From the NCBI GenBank assembly GCA_963663635.2, contig CAXXMY010000015.1, positions 74,970 through 138,969 on the forward strand: a DNA stretch of 64,000 nt. Reading direction: 5' to 3'. This document shows positions 17,955 to 26,325 of this stretch, piece after piece (positions within the stretch are counted from its first letter, which is position 1; the number at the start of each line of letters is the position of its first letter). This DNA is from Poriferisodalis sp963663635 (GTDB taxonomy: Bacteria > Actinomycetota > Acidimicrobiia > Acidimicrobiales > Poriferisodalaceae). The notes under the pieces were generated by a model that searched no databases, was not told where the DNA came from, and saw only the letters and a list, made by a program, of their open reading frames with translations. The position numbers were made by a program, and so were the translations under genes.

Positions 17955-18455
17955 GTGACTGATGGCAGCACCGCTCCCGCTGGCTCCGCTGGCTCCGACG
18001 GTCTCGTCGTCGAAGTTTGCGAGCGTGTCGACAACGAGTTGGTCGCGGCGTACGCGCGCCTGCACCCCCAGCTCTCTCGCTCGTCGCCGTCACCAGACGC
18101 CGAGGCACTGGCACGCATCGTCGCCCACCAAGCCAACACGATGCTGGTGGCCCGCGATGGCGCACCGGGCGGCGAGATCATCGGGGCCATGGTGCTGGTG
18201 CTGTTCCCGCTGCCCAGCGGACTGCGAGCCTGGATCGAGGACGTTGTCGTCGATGCCGAGGCCCGGGGGCGGGGCGTCGGCGCAGCGCTGAACCTGCGCG
18301 CCATCGAGATCGCCCGCGACGCCGGTGCGCGCACTGTCGACTTGACGTCGCGCCCTGACCGAACCGCAGCCAATCGCCTGTATGCCCGGCTGGGGTTCGG
18401 GCAGCGCGCGACGAACGTCTACCGCATGGATCTCGAACGCGACCCTGGACGGTGA
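17955..18455 (+). CDS. GNAT-family N-acetyltransferase
   Basis: About 166 aa. GCN5-type fold with the acetyl-CoA pyrophosphate loop in AWIEDVVVDAEARGRGVGAALNLRAIEIARDAG (R-G-x-G-V-G) and the C-terminal segment NRLYARLGFGQRATNVYRMDL. Short polar N-terminus rich in Ser/Gly/Ala. The start is uncertain between ATG 17946 and GTG 17955; the -10 box favours the latter. Divergent from the PAC2 gene. Substrate unknown; members of this shape include small-molecule and protein acetyltransferases. Confidence 0.85.
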   Translation: MTDGSTAPAGSAGSDGLVVEVCERVDNELVAAYARLHPQLSRSSPSPDAEALARIVAHQANTMLVARDGAPGGEIIGAMVLVLFPLPSGLRAWIEDVVVDAEARGRGVGAALNLRAIEIARDAGARTVDLTSRPDRTAANRLYARLGFGQRATNVYRMDLERDPGR

Positions 18456-18518
18456 GTTCGCTGGTGAGTTCACTACTGTGGCGCGGCGCACGAACCCCAC
18501 TCCCCAGGAGGCGTCGCC

Positions 18519-19025
18519 GTGGATCCTGACAGCATCAATTTGGGCTTGCTGGTGCTGCGAGTCATCGTTGGTGTGGTGCTTGCACTGCACGGCATTGCCA
18601 AGTTCCGGGGCGGCATCGCAGGCGTCGGCCGATGGTTCGAATCCGAGGGTCTGCGACCCGGGAAACTCCACGCCTACTTGGCCGCGCTGACCGAGATCGG
18701 CGCAGGCTTGGGGTTGGCGCTCGGCCTGGTGACACCGCTCAGTGCGATGGCGTTCATCGGGGTGATGACGACCGCCGGGTGGGTCGGCCATCGAACGAAT
18801 GGTTTCTTCATCATCCGCGAGGGCTGGGAGTACGTGTTCGTGCTGGCCGTCGCCGCAGCGGCTCTCGCTGCGACCGGTCCTGGTGAGTGGTCCCTCGACA
18901 ACGCCCTCGGAATCGACTGGAGCGGTCCGGTGTGGTTTGTCGTGGCCATCGCGGGCGGCGTGGCTTCGACGCTGCTCCTGCTGGCGACGTTCTACCGGCC
19001 CAATGCGCCGGCCGACCCTAGTTGA
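18519..19025 (+). CDS. DoxX-family membrane protein
   Basis: 168 aa, about four transmembrane helices. The first helix region LGLLVLRVIVGVVLALHGIAKFRGG and the AALTEIGAGLGLALGLVTPLSAMAFIGVM segment are typical DoxX. GTG start at 18519 with a good AGGAGG site 7-8 nt upstream and a TACTGT -10 candidate at 18474-18479. Followed after 6 bp by the GtrA gene, so probably co-transcribed. DoxX proteins are linked to quinone/thiosulfate redox and oxidative-stress defence in a few systems; the role here is unknown. Confidence 0.85.
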   Translation: MDPDSINLGLLVLRVIVGVVLALHGIAKFRGGIAGVGRWFESEGLRPGKLHAYLAALTEIGAGLGLALGLVTPLSAMAFIGVMTTAGWVGHRTNGFFIIREGWEYVFVLAVAAAALAATGPGEWSLDNALGIDWSGPVWFVVAIAGGVASTLLLLATFYRPNAPADPS

Positions 19026-19031
19026 CGCAGC

Positions 19032-19457
19032 TTGAAACAGCGCCTTCGCACCCTGGCCGGGACGCGGCTGGCGGGCTTCGGGGCTGTGTCTGTGGGCACC
19101 GTCGTCATCACCCAAGGCGTGCTCTTTGTGGCGTACAGCGTGCTGGGCTGGCCCGGCGTGGTCGCCAACGTCGTGGCGGTCTGCGTGGCGGCATTGCCTG
19201 CGTACCTCGCCAATCGCCGCTGGGTCTGGCGACGAGCGGACCGCCACTCGGTATCCCGTGAGATCCTGCCCTTTTGGACCTACAGCCTCGCGGGTCTGGC
19301 GGTTTCGTCCGTGCTCGTCGCACTCGCCGATCGCACCTGGGACGCTCCCGTCGCAGTGATGGCCGCGAATCTGGCTGGCTTCGGGGCATTGTGGATCGGA
19401 AAGTTCCTGCTGCTCGATCGGGTGCTGTTCGCTCGCAAGAGCGAGACCGCGTCATGA
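19032..19457 (+). CDS. GtrA-family membrane protein
   Basis: 141 aa with four predicted membrane helices. Characteristic LAGFGAVSVGTVVITQGVLFVAYSVLGW and ALPAYLANRRWVWRR, where the N-R-x-W-W/V-W box defines GtrA. Members help move polyprenyl-linked sugars across the membrane. A TTG start at 19032 is the only one giving a complete first helix. Its last codons overlap the ATG of the next gene by 4 bp (ATGA), so the methyltransferase is coupled to it. Confidence 0.85.
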   Translation: MKQRLRTLAGTRLAGFGAVSVGTVVITQGVLFVAYSVLGWPGVVANVVAVCVAALPAYLANRRWVWRRADRHSVSREILPFWTYSLAGLAVSSVLVALADRTWDAPVAVMAANLAGFGALWIGKFLLLDRVLFARKSETAS

Positions 19458-20065
19458 AGCCCGAGCTGGCTGCGCTGGCTCAGCAGGTCAAGGGCTTCAT
19501 GCCACACGACGAAGGTCTCGCGCTGTACCGCGCCGGGTGCGAGGCCGCAGCGTCCGGCCCGCTCGTGGAGATCGGCTCGTACTGTGGCAAGTCGGCGGTG
19601 TACCTCGGTGCGGCGGCGTCCGAAGCGGGCAGCGTGCTGTTCACCATCGACCACCATCGTGGTTCGGCGGAGATGCAGTCAGGCTGGGAGCACCACGACA
19701 CCGAACTGGTTGACGAGCGAACCGGCCGCATGGATTCGTTGCCGTTGCTGCGCGAGACCCTCGCGGCGGCGGGCCTGGAGGACTCGGTGATTGCCATCGT
19801 GGGCGATTCTGTGACCATCGCCTCGTATTGGGGTGACGCCGCACTGGTGTTCATTGACGGCGGCCACGGGACCGAGGTCGCGCACGCCGACTACGACGCG
19901 TGGTCCTCGAAGGTTGCGCCCGGTGGCCTCCTCGCCATCCACGATGTCTTTGGGGACCCCGCCGACGGGGGCCGGCCCCCCTACGAGATCTGGCTGCGCG
20001 CCCTCGAAGATGGCTTCACTGAGCACGCAGCGCAGGGCAGCCTGCGGGTCCTTCGCCACTCCTGA
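19454..20065 (+). CDS. Class I SAM-dependent methyltransferase (Methyltransf_24 type)
   Basis: 203 aa. Motif I is PLVEIGSYCGKSAVYLGAAA; an acidic strand TIDHHRGSAEMQ follows, and then ALVFIDGGHGTEVAHADYDAWSSKVAPGGLLAIHDVFGDP. The I-D-G-x-H and I-H-D patterns are those of the metal-dependent O-methyltransferase-like class-24 group that often modifies sugars. Starts inside the stop of gtrA. Convergent with the toroid protein gene. Substrate unknown; the surrounding sugar-related genes suggest a glycan or glycolipid. Confidence 0.8.
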   Translation: MKPELAALAQQVKGFMPHDEGLALYRAGCEAAASGPLVEIGSYCGKSAVYLGAAASEAGSVLFTIDHHRGSAEMQSGWEHHDTELVDERTGRMDSLPLLRETLAAAGLEDSVIAIVGDSVTIASYWGDAALVFIDGGHGTEVAHADYDAWSSKVAPGGLLAIHDVFGDPADGGRPPYEIWLRALEDGFTEHAAQGSLRVLRHS

Positions 20066-20089
20066 GGCCTTGTTCTCGGAGGTCTTTGT

Positions 20090-20115
20090 CCCGGCGCACC
20101 GTAAGTGACGCCGGG
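20090..20115. terminator. Possible bidirectional hairpin between convergent genes
   Basis: 7-bp GC stem CCCGGCG (20090-20096) / CGCCGGG (20109-20115) with a 12-nt loop, in the 57-bp gap between two convergent genes. No U-tract on either side. Confidence 0.3.
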
Positions 20116-20122
20116 CAGCGTC

Positions 20123-21313
20123 TCAGCGGCGTGAACGCCCGGTTCGCTGTGTGACGTCGAGGCGCGATTGGGAACTCGGCTCGACGGCTGCTCGCAGCGC
20201 GGGCGGTGTGCGCACGAGTGCGCCGGCGGCCGGGGTCCGGCGCTCGATGGCATCGGCGGCGAGCAGAACGGCCGCGGCGGTGTAGGTGGACGTCTCGTTG
20301 TGCGGGAAGGTCGTGGCCTGCGGCACGACCCATCCGGTGTAGTAGGCGCCATCTTCGGTCCGCAGCGCCGATGTGGCTGCGAACAGTTGGCGCGCGGCGG
20401 ATTCGTCGCCTACACGCAAGTGGGCGAGCGCGCACTCGCACGTCTCCGCAGCGGTCACCCACGGTTGATCGGCCACGCACCGCACGCCGCGGTCGCCCAG
20501 GAGGAACTTCGGTGCGCCGGCCGCGAGGTGTGCCCGCGCTTGGGCGCCCTCCAAGGCGCCGCACAGCACCGGGTAGTACCAATCCATCGCCCACCGGTCC
20601 TTCGGCTCGAATGAATCGGGTCGGTGACGGATGAGTTGGCAGATGCGCTGCGCCGTGCGGTCCCATTCGGGGCGCTGGTGCCCGAGCAGTGCCGCCAACG
20701 CGCCGCCGCACCGCAATGAGTGGACAACCGACGACGAGCCGGTGAGCAGGGCATACGGCCACGGCGTGCCGTCCGCATGGACGGCCCACGGGATGTGGCC
20801 GCTCGGCTTGCGCAGGCCGACGACGAAGTCGAGGGCGCGCTCGACCACCGGCCACATGGCCTCGACGAAGCCGAGATCGGCGACGGACAGCCAGTGGTGC
20901 CACACGCCCACGGCGACATAGGCGCAACAGTTCGTGTCCACCTTGCGGTCTTTGACGCCGCGGGCGGTGTAGTAGTTGTGCCAGCTCCCGGCGTCGTGCT
21001 GGTTTGCCACGAGCCACTCGTATGCGGCCTCGGCAGCCGAGTGCCGGCCGGCGGCCGCAAGCGCCATCGCTGACTCGATGTGATTCCACGGATCGGCGTG
21101 CCCGCCCTCGAACCACACGATGAGGCCATCGTGCAGCTGACACGACTCGATGAAGTCCGCTGTGACGGAAATCTCGGCATCGGACAGCAGAGGGCGAGTG
21201 AGGCGTACCGCGTCCGTGCTGCCCGTATGCATCACCGCCTGGGGTCCCAGCGAACTCTCGGCGAGCGAGCGCTGCTGCGTCCCGGCGGTGGCCCACGAGC
21301 CCTCAGCCCGCAT
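20123..21313 (-). CDS. Alpha/alpha-toroid protein (prenyltransferase/squalene-oxidase-repeat-like)
   Basis: 396 aa, predicted all-helical barrel. Repeating Trp/His/Gly-rich helix-end motifs are seen: VWFEGGHADPWNHIESAMAL, HDAGSWHNYYTARG, DTNCCAYVAVGVWHHW, PSGHIPWAVHADGTPW, RWAMDWYYPVL, VRCVADQPWVTAAETCECALA. These resemble prenyltransferase/terpene-cyclase-like or six-hairpin glycosidase toroids; I do not see a DXDD or QW signature that would prove a terpene cyclase. ATG 21313 overlaps the stop of the upstream methyltransferase by 11 bp. With that gene and the GT4 gene it forms an apparent three-gene operon. Enzymatic activity unknown. Confidence 0.7.
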   Translation of the reverse strand: MRAEGSWATAGTQQRSLAESSLGPQAVMHTGSTDAVRLTRPLLSDAEISVTADFIESCQLHDGLIVWFEGGHADPWNHIESAMALAAAGRHSAAEAAYEWLVANQHDAGSWHNYYTARGVKDRKVDTNCCAYVAVGVWHHWLSVADLGFVEAMWPVVERALDFVVGLRKPSGHIPWAVHADGTPWPYALLTGSSSVVHSLRCGGALAALLGHQRPEWDRTAQRICQLIRHRPDSFEPKDRWAMDWYYPVLCGALEGAQARAHLAAGAPKFLLGDRGVRCVADQPWVTAAETCECALAHLRVGDESAARQLFAATSALRTEDGAYYTGWVVPQATTFPHNETSTYTAAAVLLAADAIERRTPAAGALVRTPPALRAAVEPSSQSRLDVTQRTGRSRR

Positions 21314-22139
21314 GGCTCGCCTCCAGTTGGCGCAGCGGCGCTGCGGGCCCGGACGCGTGTGGCCGACGGAACTCTGGGGACTTATACGCGTACAGCACAA
21401 GCGACTTGGGCAGCACCAGATTCAAGAAGCGGTCAAGTGTTCGTGTCAGTTTCGGCGCCTCGGTGATGTCCCACACGAGCAGCCGGTGGCATGCCTTCAC
21501 CAGCCAATGGTCGTCGTCTTGCGGACCCACCACACAGCGCAGCCACCAGTAGGGCGTGTGAAGGCCATGCGCGCCGTGGCTGTCGCTCACCGAGAGGCCG
21601 GCGGCGGACAGTTTCGCCCGCAGTTCGTCTGAGCCGTAGATGCGGACATGGCCGCCTGGCACTGCGGGCGCGTGATAGTCGCTGCTCAGGGCCCAGCAGA
21701 CACGCTCGGCGGCTTTGGCGGGGACGGTGACTGCAATGGTCCCGCCGGGCCGCAGCACCCGGGCGAGCTCGGCGATGGCGGCTTCGTCGTCGTCGATGTG
21801 CTCGAGCACTTCCGCGGCGATGATGCGGTCGAAGGCGCCGTTTGGATAGGGCAGCGCGGTCGCATCGGCCAGCACCGCATGATTCGACGCCGGGCCGCTG
21901 TGGCCGCTGGCCTGGTGTGCACTTTCGCTGTTGCCGTGTGACGCGTCGATGCCAGCGTCTTCTGCCATGGCCGCGAACATGGCAGTCACCGATCGCAGCT
22001 CGGCGTGGTCCCGATCCGAGGCCACCGTTATGCAGCCACGGCGCGCGCTCTCGAAGGCGTGGCGGCCCGCGCCGCAGCCGAGATCCAGCACCCGATCGCC
22101 ACGCCGGGCTCCGAGACGTTCGTAGTCAACGGTGAGCAT
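21303..22139 (-). CDS. Class I SAM-dependent methyltransferase
   Basis: 278 aa. Motif I VLDLGCGAGRHAFESARRG, acidic loop ASDRDHAELR, motif post-I/II around ADATALPYPNGAFDRIIAAEVLEHIDDD, and motif III LARVLRPGGTIAVTVP, as in ubiE/Methyltransf_11 proteins. The C-terminal part (from about 195) is rich in aromatic residues and may bind the acceptor. ATG at 22139 lies 6 bp after the stop of the GT4 gene, and its own end overlaps the toroid gene, so it is the middle of a tight operon. Acceptor unknown; sugar or lipid methylation is plausible. Confidence 0.82.
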   Translation of the reverse strand: MLTVDYERLGARRGDRVLDLGCGAGRHAFESARRGCITVASDRDHAELRSVTAMFAAMAEDAGIDASHGNSESAHQASGHSGPASNHAVLADATALPYPNGAFDRIIAAEVLEHIDDDEAAIAELARVLRPGGTIAVTVPAKAAERVCWALSSDYHAPAVPGGHVRIYGSDELRAKLSAAGLSVSDSHGAHGLHTPYWWLRCVVGPQDDDHWLVKACHRLLVWDITEAPKLTRTLDRFLNLVLPKSLVLYAYKSPEFRRPHASGPAAPLRQLEASHAG

Positions 22140-22145
22140 CAGCGA

Positions 22146-23483
22146 CTAGGAGGCCAAGCGCAGTAGCCGACGCTGTCGTGTGGGTGAGGGCTGGCCGGCC
22201 AGCAGTGCCCGGTAGTGCTCCACGGTGTGCTGGGCAGTGGCAGTCCACGAGTAGTTGGACTTCACCCGCACGCGCCCCGCGGCACCCACGGTGGCACGCA
22301 GGTCTGGCTGTCGGAGCGCCCAGCCGATACGTGCTGCGAGGGCTTCGGCATCGCCGGACGGAACCTGCAAGCAGGTCTCGCCGTCAGGTCCGGTCACCTC
22401 GGGCAATGCGCCGCCGGTGGTGGCGACGAGCGGAACGCCGCACGACATCGCTTCGATGGCCGGAAGCGAGAAACCCTCGTACAGCGACGGCACGACCGCC
22501 AGCTCGGCCTCGTTGTACAGCTCGACAATGCACTCCTCGGTCACGCCGCTCACGAATTCGACGCTGCCGCGCAAGCCGAGCTCGTCGATCAACCGGCTGG
22601 CGGCCGAGTCATCCTTCGGGCGCCCGATGACAACGAGGTGCAGTTCGGGATCTTCGGTGCGGAGCTTGGCCAGCGCCTCGAGCAGGTACGCGAGGCCCTT
22701 CATCGCGACATCGGCGCTGGCTGTGGTCATCAGCCGTCCCGGCACCGGCACGGCATCAGGCAACGGCCTGAATTGCGCGGGATCCACGCCGACGTGAGTG
22801 ATGTGGAGGCGCTCGGGGTCGACGCCGTGGTCCGCAACGATGTCGTCGAAGCTGTTGCGCGACACCGTGACAACGCGATCGAGCCGTTTGGCCACCCGCG
22901 ACTGCATCTTGGTGAAGGCGTAGAACCGGTTGAGCGCGAAGCGCTTGCCAGACGTGGGGGCGTGGGCCGTCTCGAGCCGCCGGTCGACGGTGATGGGGTG
23001 GTGGATCGTGCCGAGCACCGGCATGCCGGCGCGCCGCAGCCAGTCGATGCCATAGCCGAGGCACTGGTTGTCGTGGACGAGGTCGAAGTCTTCGATGCGC
23101 CCGCGCAGTGCGGCAAAGGCACGCAGGCTGAACGTCAGCGGCTCGGCAAACGACGCGGTGCACGTGATGGCCCACTCGAGCACGTCGATCGGGGAGCGAA
23201 ACTCAGCGAGCTTGGGGACCCGGAATGGATCGGGCATGCGGTACAGGTCGAGGCTCGGCAGCTCGGTGAGCTTGATACCGGGTTCGAGTTGCGGGTAGGG
23301 AGGGCCGCTGAACACCTCGACGCTGTGCCCGAGGGCCGCGAGCTCTCGTGACAGATGCCGGACGTAGATGCCCTGCCCGCCCACGTAGGGATGTCCGCGA
23401 TAGGTGAGCAGGGCAACTCGCAGCGAGCCCGAGGCTGCGGCGCGTGAGGTCGGCGCCCATTGGGTCGTTGGGTCGGCGACCAT
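22146..23483 (-). CDS. Glycosyltransferase family 4
   Basis: GT-B retaining glycosyltransferase, about 445 aa from ATG 23483 (an ATG at 23627 is also open but adds a low-complexity stretch). N-terminal domain begins LRVALLTYRGHPYVGGQGIYVRHLSRELAALGH with the glycine-rich acceptor loop. C-terminal donor domain contains the E-x7-E box in EGFSLPAIEAMSCGVPLVATTGGALPE, typical for GDP/UDP-sugar donors. First gene of the operon GT4 - methyltransferase - toroid. Divergent from hemE. Likely makes an envelope glycolipid or polysaccharide. Confidence 0.87.
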   Translation of the reverse strand: MVADPTTQWAPTSRAAASGSLRVALLTYRGHPYVGGQGIYVRHLSRELAALGHSVEVFSGPPYPQLEPGIKLTELPSLDLYRMPDPFRVPKLAEFRSPIDVLEWAITCTASFAEPLTFSLRAFAALRGRIEDFDLVHDNQCLGYGIDWLRRAGMPVLGTIHHPITVDRRLETAHAPTSGKRFALNRFYAFTKMQSRVAKRLDRVVTVSRNSFDDIVADHGVDPERLHITHVGVDPAQFRPLPDAVPVPGRLMTTASADVAMKGLAYLLEALAKLRTEDPELHLVVIGRPKDDSAASRLIDELGLRGSVEFVSGVTEECIVELYNEAELAVVPSLYEGFSLPAIEAMSCGVPLVATTGGALPEVTGPDGETCLQVPSGDAEALAARIGWALRQPDLRATVGAAGRVRVKSNYSWTATAQHTVEHYRALLAGQPSPTRQRRLLRLAS

Positions 23484-23689
23484 TGCAGCCTCCGCCCGCC
23501 GGCGAGGCCTGTGGGGGTCAACCGAGTCGTGGTCGGCCCGATTCGCCGCGGGTTGGGTGAGGCTACCGACAGGCTCTGAGCTTCGAGTCACTGCGTCGTC
23601 GGGGTTGGGGCGCGTCGCCACGCCCACGCTGGGTGTGCTCGCCTCTGGGTTTCATCGCTTTGGGCGTGCTCGCAATGAGACCGCCCCGG

Positions 23690-23695
23690 TACCGT
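23690..23695 (+). promoter_or_regulatory. -10 box of hemE
   Basis: TACCGT lies 9 nt before the ATG at 23705, leaving room for at most a 1-3 nt leader. Similar layout to other promoters in the window. Confidence 0.4.
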
Positions 23696-23704
23696 TCGCA
23701 GCGC

Positions 23705-24814
23705 ATGGCTGGCTCCGATGCGCTGCCCGAAGACCACCCCAGCCGTCGACTGGGCGACAGCGCGTACCTGCGAGCAGCACGGTGCGAGCCGACCGAACGG
23801 GTGCCCGTGTGGTTCCAGCGCCAAGCGGGACGATCACTGCCTGAGTACCGGGCGCTGCGCGGCCCCGGCAGCATCATGGACGCCATCGCCGATCCGGCGA
23901 CGGCGGCAGAGATCACACTGCAGCCGGTGCGGCGCTACGGCGTGGATGCAGCGGTGCTGTTCTCCGACATCGTCGTGCCTGCCGCCGCCATCGGATTCGG
24001 CATCGACGTCGTTCCTGGCGTTGGCCCCGTCGCACCCGAACCGCTGCGTCGGCGCGCCGATCTCGATCGCCTGCCGCCCCTCGATCCGCAAGCGCATACG
24101 CCCCACGTGCTCGAGACCGTGCGCCTGCTGGTTGCGCAGCTGGAGGTGCCGCTCATCGGATTCGCAGGCGCGCCGTTCACGGTGGCCAGCTACCTCATCG
24201 AAGGCCAGCCGTCCCGCCAGCATCTGCTCACGAAGGCGCTGATGCACGCCGATTCGGCGCTCTGGCACGACCTCATGGAACGGCTCGCCGGGATCGCAGC
24301 GGCGTCGATGCGGTCCCAAGTGCTCGCCGGCGCCAGCGCCGTGCAACTGTTCGATTCGTGGGCGGGCGCATTGGCACCGGCGGATTACGCCGAGTTCGTG
24401 GCGCCGCACAGCAAGCGGGTGTTCGACGAGCTGGCAGACCTGGGCGTGCCCCGTGCGCATTTCGGCGTGGGCACCGGCGAATTGCTCGACCAGATGGCCC
24501 GAGTGGGAGCGGACGTTGTCGGCGTCGATTGGCGGGTGCCGCTGGGCTTGGCGCGCCAGCGTGTGGGGCCCGGCGTGGCGCTGCAGGGCAATCTGGACCC
24601 AGCGCTGTGCCTGGTCGATTGGCCGACCGTTCGCACCGCCGCCGATCGCATTCTTGGCGAAGGCACTGCTGCGCCCGGCTACATCTTCAACCTGGGTCAC
24701 GGCGTGCTGCCCGAGACCGACCCCGCAGTGCTCGAATGCCTCGTCGACCATGTCCATGACTTCGACTTCGATGTCGTCGAGCGTGAGCCGTCGAACGCGG
24801 GCGAGTGGGAGTGA
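23705..24814 (+). CDS. hemE: Uroporphyrinogen decarboxylase
   Basis: Converts uroporphyrinogen III to coproporphyrinogen III. 369 aa. N-terminal substrate-binding signature PVWFQRQAGRSLPEYRALR (the usual Arg/Met variant), ILFSDIVVP-type strand with catalytic Asp, GFAGAPFTVASYLIEG, and the C-terminal GYIFNLGHGVLPETDP box. The ATG at 23705 sits directly after a -10 box. Stop overlaps the start of the next gene (GTGA), giving hemE-cgoX translational coupling. Confidence 0.95.
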   Translation: MAGSDALPEDHPSRRLGDSAYLRAARCEPTERVPVWFQRQAGRSLPEYRALRGPGSIMDAIADPATAAEITLQPVRRYGVDAAVLFSDIVVPAAAIGFGIDVVPGVGPVAPEPLRRRADLDRLPPLDPQAHTPHVLETVRLLVAQLEVPLIGFAGAPFTVASYLIEGQPSRQHLLTKALMHADSALWHDLMERLAGIAAASMRSQVLAGASAVQLFDSWAGALAPADYAEFVAPHSKRVFDELADLGVPRAHFGVGTGELLDQMARVGADVVGVDWRVPLGLARQRVGPGVALQGNLDPALCLVDWPTVRTAADRILGEGTAAPGYIFNLGHGVLPETDPAVLECLVDHVHDFDFDVVEREPSNAGEWE

Positions 24815-26325
24815 ACGCGCCACAGCCGACCTCGCGGGGCCTCAAGCCCCGAGTGCCCAAGCCCCGAGTGATCATCATCGGCGGCGGGGTGACCGGTTTG
24901 ACCGCGGCATATCGCCTGCTGTACCCCAACGGAAGCGCTGAGCCCGCGCCCGACGCGCCCGATGTCGTGCTGCTCGAATCAACAGACCGTCTCGGTGGAA
25001 AGATCCTCTCGACGCCCTTCCTGGGACGGTCAGTGGACGAGGGCGCTGATGCCTTCTTGCTGCGCGTGCCATGGGCCTCGAACCTCTGCGCAGAGCTGGG
25101 CATCTCAACGGAGTGCATCTCGCCAGCCGCGTCGGGGGCTTCGGTGGTACAGGCCCGCGCCACCGGGCTCGCGGCTTCCCCGTTGCCTGACGGGTTGGTG
25201 GCGGGCGTGCCGACGCGGCTCGGACCGCTATGGCGATCGCCCCTCTTGGGACGATCCGCAGTGCTGCGCGCAGCCATGGACTACGTGCTGCCCCGCACTC
25301 GGGTGCACGCCGGATCGGCCGCGAGTGTCGGTGACATCGTGAGCGCCCGCCTCGGAACAGCCGTGGCGGCGCGGGTGGTCGACCCGTTGCTCGGCAGCAT
25401 CAGCGCAGGTGACGTCAACCGCATTGACGCCGCGACCTCGGCGCCGATGCTGGGCACCGCACTCGAACGCAGCCGCTCGCTGATGCGAGGCCTGCGCGCT
25501 GTTTCTTCTGCCCCGACGGGCGCGCCGATCTTTGCCAGCTTCGCCGGCGGCATGGGCAGGCTTGTCGACGCGCTGAGAGATCGAATCTCCCGATGCGATC
25601 TGCGTCTCGGCGTCGACGTCGAAGGAGTGCGACCCGCCGAACTGGACGAATTCGAATCTGGCCGCCCGCTTGCGGTCGAGACAGCAACGCAAACGCTGGA
25701 CGCAGACGCTGTGATCGTCGCAGTTCCCGCACACGCGGCCAGCCCGATCCTCGCCGCAGCTCCCGCCGCCGCCGACGCACTCGGGCGTATCGACTACGCC
25801 TCCGTCGCTGTTGTGACGTTCGGTGTGCGCACTGAGGCCGTCGACGACGCAATTCCCGAAGCCGGCTTCGTGGTGGCCCGCAGCACGGGGCTGCTCACTA
25901 CCGCGTGCAGCTTCGGCAGCAGCAAATGGCCGCAATGGTCCGACGGGGATCATGTCGTGCTGCGGGTTTCGGTCGGACGAGACGACGACGACCGTCACAC
26001 CAAGATGTCCGACACCGAATTGCGGGACGCAGTGCTGGCCGAGCTCTCGCGTCTGCCGACGCTGCGCGCACTCGGCGACCGACCCGGCGCCATCGCCGAT
26101 TGGCGCGTGTCCCGCTGGGACCGGTCGTTGCCGCAGTACCGCCCGGGTCACGGCGACCTGATCGATCGCGTCGACTCGGCGCTGGCTCACGACCTGCCCG
26201 GCGTCGTCGTCGCAGGTGCGGCGTGCCGCGGCTTGGGCATCCCCGCGTGCATCCGAGGGGGCGACGCCGCAGCAAGCACGACAGCTGAGCGTCTTCGTTC
26301 GACTCAGCCCGGCGCTTCGCGGTGA
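24811..26325 (+). CDS. cgoX: Coproporphyrinogen/protoporphyrinogen III oxidase (CgoX/HemY type)
   Basis: FAD-dependent oxidase, about 504 aa, taking coproporphyrinogen III to coproporphyrin III in the actinobacterial route. FAD loop VIIIGGGVTGLTAAYRL near the N-terminus, LLESTDRLGGKILSTPF, DEGADAFLLR and a C-terminal VVVAGAACRGLGIPACIRGGDAAA (flavin-closing motif). GTG 24811 overlaps the hemE stop; GTG 24805 is also possible. Because hemQ is in the window and no aerobic hemF is seen, CgoX activity is more likely than classical protoporphyrinogen oxidase. Stop overlaps lnt (GTGA). Confidence 0.88.
   Translation: MNAPQPTSRGLKPRVPKPRVIIIGGGVTGLTAAYRLLYPNGSAEPAPDAPDVVLLESTDRLGGKILSTPFLGRSVDEGADAFLLRVPWASNLCAELGISTECISPAASGASVVQARATGLAASPLPDGLVAGVPTRLGPLWRSPLLGRSAVLRAAMDYVLPRTRVHAGSAASVGDIVSARLGTAVAARVVDPLLGSISAGDVNRIDAATSAPMLGTALERSRSLMRGLRAVSSAPTGAPIFASFAGGMGRLVDALRDRISRCDLRLGVDVEGVRPAELDEFESGRPLAVETATQTLDADAVIVAVPAHAASPILAAAPAAADALGRIDYASVAVVTFGVRTEAVDDAIPEAGFVVARSTGLLTTACSFGSSKWPQWSDGDHVVLRVSVGRDDDDRHTKMSDTELRDAVLAELSRLPTLRALGDRPGAIADWRVSRWDRSLPQYRPGHGDLIDRVDSALAHDLPGVVVAGAACRGLGIPACIRGGDAAASTTAERLRSTQPGASR

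Noticed and set aside
17870..18373. Longer N-terminus for the PAC2 protein
   Set aside because: It would overlap the divergent GNAT gene; the added translation is low-complexity, and the family start is at 17869.
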